Source: Anisus vortex (lineage: Eukaryota; Mollusca; Gastropoda; Planorbidae). From it: a stretch of DNA of 64,000 nucleotides. Of this stretch, positions 11,901-21,080 are shown piece after piece. Under the pieces are notes generated by a model. It was not told the DNA's origin. It made no database searches and saw only the letters and a program-made list of their open reading frames with translations. The position numbers were made by a program, and so were the translations under genes. The stretch spans positions 17,242,447-17,306,446 of the forward strand of contig OX421506.1 in NCBI GenBank assembly GCA_949126835.1, given 5' to 3'. Position 1 is the first letter of the stretch. Each line of letters begins with the position of its first letter.

Positions 11901-14900
11901 TTTGTCCTATGTTTGTATCGTTTTAAATCATCAATAAGCTTTAGACCCTTTTTAGCCTAGAGATTAAATCCGTATTCTCGCTTGTTTGCTGCAAAATGTT
12001 GAATGCTCCCTGAGCTTACATTATGTTTGTTGGCAGCGCTATACATATAGAATTATTATTACTATTCAAGAAAAAAAAAATCGTATGTTGTGTTTTATTA
12101 TTTATCTGTATTTGATAATAAAGACTTTACACATCTGTTTTAATTTTTTATGACATGTACACCCAGGGGTGAAACCAGAATTTTTTTCCAGGGAGGGCTG
12201 AACTTTCGCGTGACAAATACTTATCAAATACCTGGGGGGGGGGGGGGGGGGAGGGGGGGAGGCTGAACTTACGCGTGATAAACATTTACCAAATTTTTAT
12301 CAAATTTAGTACAGATTTAAAAAAAATCTCTTGAACATTTTTTTTTTTTAATTCCAGGGGGGGGGGGGGGCTAGCCCCTGTGTACACCTAATCATCTACA
12401 AAGTGTTTTTACGTTTTATTGATTAGAAAAAATGGAATCACTTTATGAAAGGGCCGAAACAGCCTTGGAAGAAATGAGACGAAAATTCGAGGCTTTAGCT
12501 GAATGTAAGTAAAAGGAATGTTCATTATTTTAACATTCAGGACTTGCATATTTTGGGTTATCAAAATGAAAAAGTGGGCCACAGTCGAGTTATTTTTGGT
12601 TCACAACTAAATAAAAAATAAAATTCACTGCATTTTTTCTTTTCTTTTTTTTGTTGTTGTTGTTGTTATTAATTGTTTAAAAATGGGACATTTGTGAAAA
12701 AAAAGTTATATTTGTAATATGCATTTTAAATAGCAATGTAAACACATATGTTTATTTTTTTTTTAAAGAAGTGCGTCTTTTAGACCATTCTGTTAAGCCT
12801 ACATTTTAAAGCAGTAGACCTACATTAAACAACATATTATTAGTGTTTCAAAGAAACATTCTAAAAGACTCAAAATGAAATAGACTTTTAAATATTTTTC
12901 CGTTTAAGTAATTTTTCTATTGCGAGTTCTTGAAGTATCACAATGTAATAAATTATAAGACAGAATATAAAATTTATAACAAGACGATGGCAACACGTAA
13001 AATAACAAACAAAAGCGAAAAACAATATAAAACAAACGGACGACAATTTGGTATTTGTAGGCCTACACATTTTTTACTATTCTTCTTTTTTTTTATTACA
13101 GCCCATAGACAGTTAGCCGAAAGTGAAAACAGATGGAAATTGCAACTAGAAGAACAAAGTAATCAACTGTATAAATATTTTTAATGTACTTCTGATCAAT
13201 TTTTTAATTTAAATTAAAGAGGGCTTAATGTGTTAACTTGTTATTGAAGGATCTTACCATGTTCACTAAAGCTAAAGTTAAAGCGAAGTTATAATGTACT
13301 TTTTACGATTAGAGATGTTTCTTTAATACAACATAATTTGGTTGACACGGGCCAACTAAATGTACATTTTCGACATTAAGCTAGCTAAATGTATACATTT
13401 AGACGCGTGTCTCTCTTACCGCTGTTATCCCATGATGACATCTTCAATAAATCCAGTGGCATACCAACATTGTTATAACAGACTGTTCAAGGATTTTCGG
13501 AATATTTCACTGAAGCGTCTTTTAAATGTAATCTTATTTTATCGTATAAAAAGTTCTATAGAGAATATTATTGTGTCCTACGTGTATCCATGGTATGAGT
13601 CTAGTCTGGCATTTTGATATAAGTTTTGTTGGATTTCCTGGTTTGTTCAGGTAACCCATTCCACGCACAGATGCTACTAAAACAAAACAACAAATGCGTG
13701 CTTGTCAAGCTCCGATATAGCTAAATATAATAGGCGTATCATTTTTAATATGTATTAAAAGTATATTTTAAAAGTGTTTGATACATTATGTTTTTATTTT
13801 CAAGAAAAGGAAAATCTCTTGCTGGATGAAAAAATAAAAAGTCAAAACGAAAAGTTTTTGAAGGAAGTGGAGAAATGTATGTATTCATTATTGTATTTAT
13901 TATAGCTTGTTAAAGTACATTTTACACATTTACAATTGTATATTCTCAATTCATCATCATCATCGATCTCTTGACCGCCGAGGTCGATTGGTGGAACGAA
14001 TAGACGCCTCAGGAGTCATCTTTTACCTTTCTCACTGATCTATTGAAAGCCGTCCTAGATAGGCACAAATTCTCAACACTAATATATAATAAATATTTCA
14101 ATTATATAGAAATACTAATACAACATACTGTTAGAATAGGATTTCGTTCTAAGTACATTCGAAGAGTATAATGAGATGGACCGCTTGCCCTATTTTTAGA
14201 ACTAGCATGTTGTTTTTTACGTGCCCAGCCAATAACACTGACTTTAATGACTCCTAAACTTTTTTAAAGACTTCCGCTGTATACAGCTTCCAATTGTAAT
14301 CTTAATTTTCCATTGCGAAAATCATGGCGAATTACTAAACAAGTATAGAGGACAGGGTACGATCAGAAATTCAGAAACTAAGTGTTTCAATTTATCAAAT
14401 AGCAGAAATATCAAAGCAAGAGGTCCATCTTATTATAGTCTTTGGAACAATGTACAAAATTATTACCAACATGTTTTAGCATTGCAAACATATATAGCCT
14501 AATATACATTTTTTTCAGTTTTAACCTTTATAGTTAGAAACTTTTGCTTATTTATTTAGCTAATGGACCTAAGGAGACATAATTTATTTTCTTTTGTTCT
14601 GTTAACAGTCAAATCACAGCTGAACAATATTGAAGTAAAATGGGGTATGTTATAAGCTTATGTGTCTATACCTTCGTCTACTGTATAATGACATAATGAA
14701 CTGTCACGTTCTTGTTTTTCCCGAAATCTATTTACGAATAGAAAGGGAGAGAGAGAGAAATTAAAAATACATTTATATTTTACATTTTGATTATGATCAA
14801 TTTTTATGCCATTTAAACTAAGCTTAAAGGTAAACAAAATATCATTCTTAAAATAATAATGCTAAAAGAAACGTTTTTTATTTTGTCATAATCATTCGAT

Positions 14901-15155
14901 TATAATTAATACAATAATATAAGTCATATAATTTTTAAATGCAATATTTAAAAAAAAATGTTTTTTTTTATTTGAAAATAAGAGAATTAGGTCAATTCTT
15001 ATTTTTAATTTGATCATACCGACAGTTTTAAGATTTTTATTTTACTGTGTCTGTTTCAGAAAGAAAAAAGTCAGTAAGTATAGGCCTACCAGGTTACCTT
15101 CGTTTTTTTATATTTCTGATTCTTACTCCCCCTACTCCAGTTTCTCCAGTCTTCC

Positions 15156-15218
<63 letters not shown>

Positions 15219-15587
15219 CCTCTTTAACTCTATCACTTACTCTTTCTAACATTATCCCCAGTCTCTTTTTTTCTCTCTATTTCATTTCATTGTCTTCGTC
15301 ACTTCTCACAGACATTATTGTTTGCACATTAAATTTTCTGCATCTTTTGATCTGTTTTAAAAGCCGTTACGTTTATACCAACAAATACAAACACAAACAT
15401 AACTGAGCGTAAACGCCATTAAAATGTTTGCACATTGGCTTTAACCTAAGAATTATAACAATCAAACAGCGTTATAACCTATAAACTATTCGACTAAGAT
15501 ATTTATAAAAACATTGCATCTTTAAATTGAACACTTAACGGTGTTAAATAAAGTGAAATATATTCTGAAGGTCTTTGATTATAAAAA

Positions 15588-15633
<46 letters not shown>

Positions 15634-18600
15634 ATTATGTATATACACCGCATATATTCTCAGGGTAAATCTCGACACATAAAACAAGATGGTTATATGT
15701 CGGATAGGGGTCTTGAGAGGTAGGGGTTTTGATTGTCTTAAATGTGTTGTTAGTTTAAATCAGGCACTAGCCAAACTTAGTAAAAACAGTTTGTTTTGAG
15801 ATTTTAGGAAACTTGGTTAATCATTCTATAACAATATGTTTTTAGGATTTATAACTCTTGCATTTGTTTCCAATGATTGACCAGAGAGGAAAAATACGAG
15901 ATTACTCGTCTGTTAAAATGATAAGCTTAGGAGCTGACTGACTGTTAAAATATTCTTATGACTAGTCAATGTAATTGTTATCTTTTATTTATATTCAGCA
16001 TTTGTTTACAATAACTATATATAACTCTAGGTATAATTTTGATTTCTTTTTTGTTCCTTGTTTTTTTGTTTGAAATAAGTGCAAGTTCAGGTTTCACTAA
16101 TAGAAGGCCACCGGATATTCAACTGGAAGTAAGGTCATCTTTATGCTAATAAACATTGTCGTCTCTTAAGTATTCTCAAATACTTTTTCAGTTATTTATG
16201 ACTTAAAATATATACTAAGATTTTAAAAATATAATTAATGTTATAATTTAATACTCTTCTCTTCAAAACGGAGACAAAAATGTGTTGGTTTCATTCTTTG
16301 TATATCTTTGTTTTGAAATGTGTTTTTAAAAACAAAAGCTACCTGGATGGTTGAGACAGTGGAGAATAGGGGAGACATATACAGTATATGTAAAAAAACA
16401 ACAACAACACATCTTACATAAAATATTTCACCCAGTCTTAGTAATCGTTTTGTGCGCCAAAGGGCGGCCCTTTTATTATACATAAGTACACGGAGAAAGT
16501 TTTATATTAAGTTCATTTTTGAGTTGCAATACCGACAGATAATTTATCAAATATTTTTAGATTTCAGCAGCCACCTTGTATAATAGCCTTAGAGTAACAT
16601 ATTTTGCTTGAAATTATTAGAGAAAAAATATTTACGTATACGATTTAACAGCATAGAACATAAAATAAAAAGTTAATCTCATAAAATTTTAGCCTTATGT
16701 TTTTTTTTCTTTTGACTTAGGATGAAAATGGTGCAATTGTTAACTTCGATGTTGATCTAAATAGTAATTATCAACTTGACTTTGAAAGTGATGAAGACAT
16801 TCAAGAGTATGTTTTGAATGACATTAAAATTTTTAAATAATATTATTTTCTCGAGAATAAAACATAAGTAGAATATAATAAATATAAACTCTAAAGATTA
16901 GACGTTTCTAAAAGTCAATTTTATTTTTGCAGGTACGAGGTTCTGAATCAGCCTTCAATCAGACCAAATACGTCATTTTTTGTAAGCATCCATTGGAATA
17001 CCTAAACTTAAGAGCCATTTCTATGTAAAAACGAATGTCATAAACGAATGCCTAATAAATTGGATGTTCGTTAATGTGAATTGTTACATTTAGTTTCTTA
17101 TACACACTTATTAACTGTCCAGAACATAGAGGTTCTAACCTTCTAATCTATGAACCATATTGCAATGCTTCTGCCCATTCAGTAGCTTGTTAGCTGGTCC
17201 TATGGTTTTCAACAATATATCCCAGGTTCTAACCTTGCCGCTGACCATTCCCTGTGCCGGTGTACTCGGTCTGGCTCGGGCCAAGGTCGTAGTCCGAATA
17301 TTCTTCTTTCTGGAAGAAGACTTCGTAAACTATAAGACACTAATTTAAGCATTTGTCCATATCAAATTAAACCAAACACGGATTTGTTACTAAGTTTAGA
17401 AAAGTTGAATAGTTATAAATTTTAAAATTAATCTCAAATAAGCATCTCCGTTCACATTTCTAAAGTTCTATAGTTCTAGCATGGTCCATTATATTTTACA
17501 TACTTGATTATCTCTTTGTGACCTTTTTGAGCACTATATGTTTTGTGGTCGCTTATCCAAACTTTAGGGAAAGCGTGTAACAAGTGTATCAAGCAAGCCT
17601 TTACATTGTAAAGGAAACAGATACATTAAGAGTAATAAAGCTGAGAAAGAAGTGATCGTTCAACACACAGAACGAACAAGGAGGTAAAGTATTAGTACAT
17701 ATATACAATAATACAAATCAAGTTTGATATTTAAAATCATATCATAAAAGGTTTTAACTGCTTATCCTATTGTATTTGGATTTTGTTTAACATAGAAAGA
17801 ATGCATTTTAATTAAACATATATATTATTTCCTATTTATTACAGTTAATTTAAATATTTTATAAGCAGAACATTGAATTGAAGTACGTACCATAAATGAA
17901 TGGAGAAACTTACAAAAACGTTAATGCCTTTAGGATTTAAATTTGAAAAAAAAATAAAAAAATTATAATACAAATGAAGTGACAAATTCTTAAGAATTGT
18001 TTTTTAGGAAAGCTTCTTAGTTAGTTATGATTTTACTATAACCACTATATAATAGGTAATATCAATCTTCACATAATTCACATATATCTAAAAGAATCTA
18101 AAAGAATCTAAAAGATATAGTATGTAGTATGCGTTAAGTAACTTTGTTCTAAATTTTCAATAAACATTGTATGCTTTCTCTCTAGGTACGTGCCTTCACA
18201 TCAACAACATATTAGACCATATACTTCTTTATCGTCGGTAAGCGTTGTTTTTAAATTGTAAAATATAATTAATGCTACTATACAGTATAAATATGCCTAT
18301 ATATATATATATATACGTGTGTGTATGTGTGTAATTACATAGGCCTAGATAGATAGAAGTAGAGAGAGAGAGAGAAATAGGAATAAGTAAGTTAGTTATT
18401 AAGATAATAGACAAAAAGGCTAATATAAAAACTGAACTTATAACTTATAAGTATTTGTATTAAGTAGATTAGTACTGTATATGGCATGTATTCAAAATAA
18501 TTAATAAGATAAATTTCGTTTAAATATGTAACGATCACCTCCCAATAGAACCAAAACTACACAATTGTAAACCTTATATAAACCTTTTCATTGTTTTTTC

Positions 18601-21080
18601 AACAACGGAAATTCCATACTAGGTGATTGTGCCTCCATCACAATGCATAGCTGCCTTTACTTATCCCCAACTAATGTCAGGTATCCATTAGAGGCGGGTA
18701 GACTCAGGGACACCCTTCAGACCAAAATACAAATTCTAGCCATTTCTGGAAATCGAACCCATGACCTTCGAAATGTCAGTCATGCGTGCTGCCTGTCGGC
18801 CACCAGGCCTCATTATAGCTTTCTGGTCAGTTTGTATTTTAAAACTATTAAATCTCCTAAGGAATATTGCTCAAGCACTATACATATTTTTGTTTTAAAT
18901 GTGTATGTTGATTGCTCTACCTTTATGGAAAGCGTGCCACAAGTGGAACAAGTGATCCTTTTCACTGTGAAGGAAATAGAGACATTGAATGTAATGAAGT
19001 TGAAGAAGAAGAGATTGTTCAACAGACTGACCGAATTAGAAGGTTAGCTATATTTTACATTCGATTATAATAATGACGACTACTTATATAGGAAACAATC
19101 TTAATCGACTATTATATTTTGCATTATTTTATATTAAAATGTGCTTTTTTATTACACAATTTTAAATTTTTATCAGTAATTTCAAAGATTATATTCTTAG
19201 TACGTGTTGTGTCAATAGCATACTGTTATCATAACTAAACTTTTTTTTCATTCAAACAGTATGTCTATATTAAGAAGAGCCAAAACAAATTTAGATTTGA
19301 AAGTACATGTAAGTATATTTTACCATGTAATATTTAATATGAATGCATGTAACTTTACTATTAACCTTTCGATGATAACTAGCGCATAGATCTGTTGCAG
19401 TATGATGAAGCGTTGATGTAACTTTCTGGGTGAGGTTAAGGCTGCCCAAAAGCTGCAAGACCCCCTCCCCCCCAGACTTTGTTGACTTGACCACGTAAAC
19501 TATTCATTTTCAATGATAATTGATGTTTTGAATTGCACACATCATCGTAGAATTAATTACAAATCTTATTTCTATATCTTGAACGAGATGTTATTACACT
19601 AAATATATCCAATACAATTTGAGCACTGAAATTAAATATTTCATATTATTTCTGGTTATTGAAAAGGGCAAAGCTTTCAACAGTTTTCCTAACATTGCGG
19701 GTACATTGTACTTTAGTATACCCAACGAATCGTCATCTAGTATTAACAATGTTGATACAAATAAGACAACTAGGTAAGTTAAAAGTTAATTACATATCAA
19801 ATAGTAACCTATCATCATCTTGTCATCGTAGCTCTGCTAATTTAGTCCTTAAAAAACGTAGGTTTATTAGAATACAAATAAATTGTATTCGCTAAATAAT
19901 ATTTTTTTTAATTTGGTACATTATCTACATATTTTTATAGGAAAAAACATTATTAGGAAACTTTCTTCTATTTCACTTAGGAATTTAGGCACTCCTCACT
20001 TCACGATTACTAGTTAAAAACTAATGTAATCGCTTAAAAGCTTTAGAATACAAACAAATAAAAACAAGAATGTTACATTTGAACTAATGCATGATTATGA
20101 ATTGTCACGGACATTTGTCTCAGAAAAAAATCCAGTTTTTCGAAAGTATTTCCCTTGTTTTTTTTTTTTATTAACCTTTACTGCACAGTGTTTTTATTTA
20201 TGAGGGTGAAATGAATTTTATGTTTTAAACGTTTAAACACTTTTTAAAATTGTATTTCACAGGAACATTGGGGCGCACTATAAAGTTGAAATTGGAGGCA
20301 AAATTACAAAGATAGACGTAAGTAGGATTACCTTAAGTGTAATACAGCGTCGATATAATGAACATGAATTTAATTCACATTATTATTAAACGACAGTTTG
20401 TTTTTTTTGCTATATTTTATAACTACACAGTTTCATTCTAAAACATATTTTTATATGGTCTTATTTTGCCGTTTGTTTGAATGCTTATCATGTGAAACAT
20501 AAATAAATAGAGGGATGATTTTCGGGAGGGTTTGAAAACCTTCTGATTTTATAAACACAAATACAAGCAAATATGACCGACGGACAGAAAAGTATGTCTA
20601 TTATAATTAAATGTACAACATAAGCTTAATTTATAAACAAAGAAATGCAAAAGTTATAAAGTTATCAAGGCAATTTTCCACAATAATTTACTTCATCTTT
20701 AAAATTTAGAATCGTTATATGGAGATTTATTGTTTTATGAATAAAAGCAAAAAATTATTTTTACTCCAAAAAAATAAATGTTCACACTTTTTTTGTGCAT
20801 AACCTTCGTATGTTGGTAAATATCGTTTTTTTTTTATATTAACTGATCGTATAAATAAGCCTGGACATATTGTACTGGCGACATTACGATTGTTCGAACT
20901 TTCCTATAGTCTATTAATTTCGGATGAATAGCCTATTTGACACAAGTTAATATATTTAATATATATATATAATATTTGTTTCATCGTCATTAAATATTTA
21001 AACACCTAACTAAACAATAGTTATAACCATTTTTTTAACAGGACCAATCTCCCAAGGGGAAGTTAACCAATATTGACTGA
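5829..21080 (+). CDS. CARD / coiled-coil protein encoded by about 20 symmetric mini-exons (whole gene span)
   Basis: Reconstructed by reading phase. The coding exons are 5829-6111, 7224-7271, 7550-7606, 9105-9164, 9368-9397, 11016-11072, 12427-12504, 13102-13158, 13805-13876, 14609-14644, 15060-15073 (or 16091-16128), 16721-16806, 16933-16981, 17568-17683, 18186-18237, 18927-19042, 19260-19308, 19667-19773, 20263-20317 and 21042-21080. With the 15060-15073 choice the sum is 1461 nt, 486 codons plus stop. The protein has an N-terminal CARD-like domain (residues 1-94), a charged, K/E/L-rich coiled-coil-like rod (about 95-263), then four copies of a two-exon module and a short tail. A death-fold plus coiled coil suggests a cytoplasmic oligomerising signalling adaptor; this is inference. 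The introns carry many LINE and SINE pieces. Exons 4 and 5 are the weakest and exon 16 lacks an AG acceptor. Confidence 0.65.
6112..7223 (+). other. Intron 1
   Basis: AT-rich. A 62-codon ORF at 6439-6627 (contains [18 protein letters not shown]) is not recognised and has no splice context; it may be a fragment of an old element. Confidence 0.4.
7224..7271 (+). CDS. Exon 2, phase 1/1, charged coiled-coil peptide
   Basis: tttaaatag acceptor, gtaagt donor, 48 nt. Joined to exon 1 it encodes [16 protein letters not shown], a heptad-compatible Lys/Glu peptide with no stop in the required phase. Confidence 0.6.
7550..7606 (+). CDS. Exon 3, phase 1/1
   Basis: Acceptor tatattgcag, donor gtaagc, 57 nt. 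Encodes [19 protein letters not shown]. Phase continues from exon 2 (T + TA). Confidence 0.55.
7850..8130 (-). pseudogene. LINE reverse-transcriptase C-terminal tail (fragment in intron 3)
   Basis: Minus-strand reading shows the tail block [15 protein letters not shown] followed by [10 protein letters not shown], the standard end of many CR1/Jockey-group ORF2 proteins. It contains stops, and no catalytic part is present. Confidence 0.6.
8440..8870 (-). repeat. LINE 3'-end remnant (minus strand)
   Basis: The stretch from gttaagctactggttttcct through gtacttatatgcatttg and ttatctgagcattg to tttaatgac matches 34170-34330 and 34440-34560 in the same order. The word cctggtttgt is the reverse complement of the Asn-Gly-Leu-Pro-Glu-Gln-Thr coding end seen in the plus-strand copy at 57830. 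Non-coding decay product. Confidence 0.6.
8871..9085. repeat. Long (TATC)n / (TCTA)n microsatellite with CT and TA interruptions
   Basis: About 200 bp of tetranucleotide ctat repeats, degrading to tctc and ending in ta repeats. It abuts candidate exon 4, whose polypyrimidine tract is replaced by this tract. Confidence 0.95.
9105..9164 (+). CDS. Candidate exon 4, phase 1/1
   Basis: Donor gtaagt at 9165 is good and the 19 full codons [19 protein letters not shown] fit the coiled-coil series in the right phase. The acceptor (tttaaaaaaag) has a poor pyrimidine tract because the microsatellite lies just upstream. May be skipped or weakly used. Confidence 0.4.
9368..9397 (+). CDS. Candidate exon 5, phase 1/1 micro-exon (30 nt)
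   Basis: A ctctctcttttctcac pyrimidine tract leads to acceptor atattag, with donor gtaatg. Encodes [10 protein letters not shown] in phase. Symmetric, so inclusion or skipping keeps frame. Confidence 0.45.
9398..9732 (+). other. Intron sequence with an unassigned ORF
   Basis: A 70-codon frame (9401-9613) shows no family I recognise and runs directly on from exon 5, crossing its donor. Treated as intron. Confidence 0.35.
9733..9958 (+). repeat. Dispersed repeat, copy A (about 225 bp)
   Basis: From tctattgtgttg through gtttgtgcccagga, aaagtctcccctagga and ctctggccacaa to ggattgtgga. The same order of words occurs at 56650-56876 (copy B) in an intron of gene 2. Here it runs straight into a LINE reverse-transcriptase fragment and may be part of that element. 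Confidence 0.75.
9950..10875 (+). pseudogene. LINE reverse transcriptase, central to C-terminal part, broken
   Basis: Begins with [19 protein letters not shown], then [20 protein letters not shown], the position of the catalytic F/Y-A-D-D box; the box here reads F-V-E-D, so a catalytic Asp and the Ala are lost. After a stop, other frames give the [24 protein letters not shown] block, the W-R-x-T block, [15 protein letters not shown] and [15 protein letters not shown] blocks and finally LYSDRG before stop. Several frameshifts and stops: dead copy in intron 5 of the CARD gene. Confidence 0.85.
11016..11072 (+). CDS. Exon 6, phase 1/1, coiled coil
   Basis: Acceptor atctaatag, donor gtaagt, 57 nt. 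Encodes [19 protein letters not shown]; Leu spacing fits heptads. Confidence 0.6.
11190..12075 (+). pseudogene. CR1-like LINE reverse-transcriptase C-terminus with 3' tail
   Basis: 11200-11530 encodes [16 protein letters not shown], then [10 protein letters not shown], and in another frame [20 protein letters not shown], the canonical CR1/L2-type end (S-R-L-D-Y-C-N ... L-H-W-L-P-V). The tail W-K-L-I-L-N-x-x-R-Q-T-N and K-H-F-F follows to about 11645. The element appears to run on to gcgctatac with an (ATT)n-like end at 12040-12065; a second copy of that tail is at 50880-51150. An A-rich block rich in gcgccccc words lies at 11660-11840. Confidence 0.75.
12160..12385. repeat. Degenerate repeat with two poly-G tracts
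   Basis: The phrase gggctgaactttcgcgtgac recurs as ggctgaacttacgcgtgata about 75 bp later, each next to a G run (12234-12258 and 12357-12371). Tandem partial duplication around unstable G tracts; no coding content. Confidence 0.7.
12427..12504 (+). CDS. Exon 7, phase 1/1, coiled coil
   Basis: 78 nt, donor gtaagt. Encodes [19 protein letters not shown] followed by KFEALAE. The best heptad pattern in the gene (L, A, L, M, F, L at a/d-like spacing). Confidence 0.65.
13102..13158 (+). CDS. Exon 8, phase 1/1, coiled coil
   Basis: Strong pyrimidine tract and acceptor attacag, donor gtaatc, 57 nt. Encodes [19 protein letters not shown]. Confidence 0.65.
13560..13690 (-). repeat. LINE 3'-end remnant
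   Basis: cctacgtgtatccatggtat, then ggtttgttcaggtaacccat and attccacgc, is the reverse complement of the W-N-G-L-P-E-Q-T coding end and 3' UTR seen at 57880-58000. Related pieces lie at 33440-33480, 33785-33905 and 34480-34530. Confidence 0.6.
13805..13876 (+). CDS. Exon 9, phase 1/1, coiled coil
   Basis: Acceptor ttttattttcaag, donor gtatgt, 72 nt. Encodes [19 protein letters not shown] and KEVEK in phase. Confidence 0.65.
13877..14608 (+). other. Intron, nothing assignable
   Basis: AT-rich. A short GC-richer patch at 13970-14060 may be an old repeat end; no ORF. Confidence 0.35.
14609..14644 (+). CDS. Exon 10, phase 1/1 micro-exon
   Basis: Acceptor ctgttaacag, donor gtatgt, 36 nt. Encodes [12 protein letters not shown]. 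Confidence 0.55.
15060..15073 (+). CDS. Exon 11, 14-nt phase 1-to-0 switch exon
   Basis: Acceptor ctgtttcag, strong donor gtaagt at 15074. Encodes E-RKKS and changes the reading phase to 0, exactly what exon 13 (DENGA...) needs. An overlapping weaker donor gtcagt at 15070 would keep phase 1 and would then need exon 12. Very small, so confidence is limited. Confidence 0.45.
15158..15215. repeat. (CT)n microsatellite
   Basis: Uninterrupted ct dinucleotides for most of the span. Together with the (TA)n at 15588-15630 it fills much of intron 11. Confidence 0.95.
15588..15630. repeat. (TA)n microsatellite
   Basis: About twenty ta units inside an otherwise unassigned intron stretch. Confidence 0.95.
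16091..16128 (+). CDS. Exon 12, alternative phase 1-to-0 exon
   Basis: A T-rich tract lies about 20-60 nt upstream; acceptor gttcag, donor gtaagg, 38 nt. Read in phase 1 it gives [12 protein letters not shown] and exits in phase 0, which is the entry phase of exon 13. It is therefore interchangeable with exon 11 after exon 10, or usable after the gtcagt donor of exon 11. A mutually exclusive pair is the simplest reading; RNA evidence is needed. Confidence 0.4.
16721..16806 (+). CDS. Exon 13 (module 1, A-type), phase 0-to-2, acidic
   Basis: Acceptor gacttag after a long T tract, donor gtatgt, 86 nt. Encodes [18 protein letters not shown] and [10 protein letters not shown] plus GA. Acidic linker-like sequence. 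First of four A-type exons. Confidence 0.6.
16933..16981 (+). CDS. Exon 14 (module 1, B-type), phase 2-to-0
   Basis: Acceptor tttttgcag, donor gtaagc, 49 nt. Encodes [17 protein letters not shown]. The I-R-P-x-T-S core recurs in exon 16. Confidence 0.6.
16982..17567 (+). other. Intron with an unassigned GC-richer repeat-like block
   Basis: 17120-17330 is GC-richer than its surroundings and contains the word ggttctaacctt twice (near 17130 and 17225). No coding signature recognised; probably an old mobile-element piece. Confidence 0.4.
17568..17683 (+). CDS. Exon 15 (module 2, A-type), phase 0-to-2
   Basis: Acceptor aactttag, donor gtaaag, 116 nt. Encodes [18 protein letters not shown], then [20 protein letters not shown] plus AG. 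Paralogous to exon 17: same length, 22 of 38 residues identical, conserved H-C-x-G-N-R. Basic compared with the acidic exon 17. Confidence 0.65.
18186..18237 (+). CDS. Exon 16 (module 2, B-type), phase 2-to-0
   Basis: Acceptor ctttctctctag, donor gtaagc, 52 nt. Encodes [18 protein letters not shown], resembling exon 14 in Y-x3-x-Q and I-R-P-x-T-S. Confidence 0.6.
18297..18380. repeat. Composite (TA)n - (GT)n - (GA)n microsatellite
   Basis: ta repeats, then gtgtgtatgtgtgt, then tagatagatag and gagagaga. Intron 16. Confidence 0.9.
18612..18816 (-). repeat. tRNA-derived SINE, copy 2 (minus strand)
   Basis: On the minus strand the head aggcctggtggccgacaggc carries box A and gtcatgggttcgatttcc is a well-kept box B (ggttcgatttcc). 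The body gggtgtccctgagtctaccc and ttagttggggataagtaaag matches the other copies. It ends about 110 bp upstream of exon 17. Confidence 0.85.
18927..19042 (+). CDS. Exon 17 (module 3, A-type) with a missing AG acceptor
   Basis: The sequence is homologous to exon 15 along all 116 nt and keeps an open frame: [18 protein letters not shown], then [20 protein letters not shown] plus AG, donor gttagc. Where exon 15 has tttag|GG this copy has tttat|GG, so the canonical acceptor is gone. Either the exon is skipped or a non-canonical or cryptic site is used. Skipping it together with exon 18 (phase 0 in and out) keeps frame. Confidence 0.5.
19260..19308 (+). CDS. Exon 18 (module 3, B-type), phase 2-to-0
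   Basis: Acceptor ttcaaacag, donor gtaagt, 49 nt (same length as exon 14). Encodes [17 protein letters not shown]. Confidence 0.55.
19667..19773 (+). CDS. Exon 19 (module 4, A-type), phase 0-to-2
   Basis: Acceptor ttgaaaag (weak pyrimidine tract), donor gtaagt, 107 nt. Encodes [18 protein letters not shown], then [17 protein letters not shown] plus AG. Starts with G-K like exons 15 and 17 and feeds phase 2 into exon 20. Confidence 0.5.
20263..20317 (+). CDS. Exon 20 (module 4, B-type), RHIM-like peptide
   Basis: Acceptor tatttcacag, donor gtaagt, 55 nt. In phase 2 it encodes [19 protein letters not shown]; phase 0 would stop after six codons. The core I-G-x-x-Y-x-V-E-I-G-G is reminiscent of RHIM or cryptic-RHIM amyloid motifs ([IV]-x-[IV]-G). 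That comparison is a hypothesis from pattern only. Confidence 0.55.
21042..21080 (+). CDS. Exon 21, terminal coding exon with stop
   Basis: Acceptor ttttttaacag, phase 0. Encodes [12 protein letters not shown] followed by TGA at 21078-21080. The 3' UTR follows. Confidence 0.6.
   Translation, partial: DQSPKGKLTNID

Noticed and set aside
15010..15406. ORFs with Leu-Ser repeats
   Set aside because: Translation of a (CT)n microsatellite.
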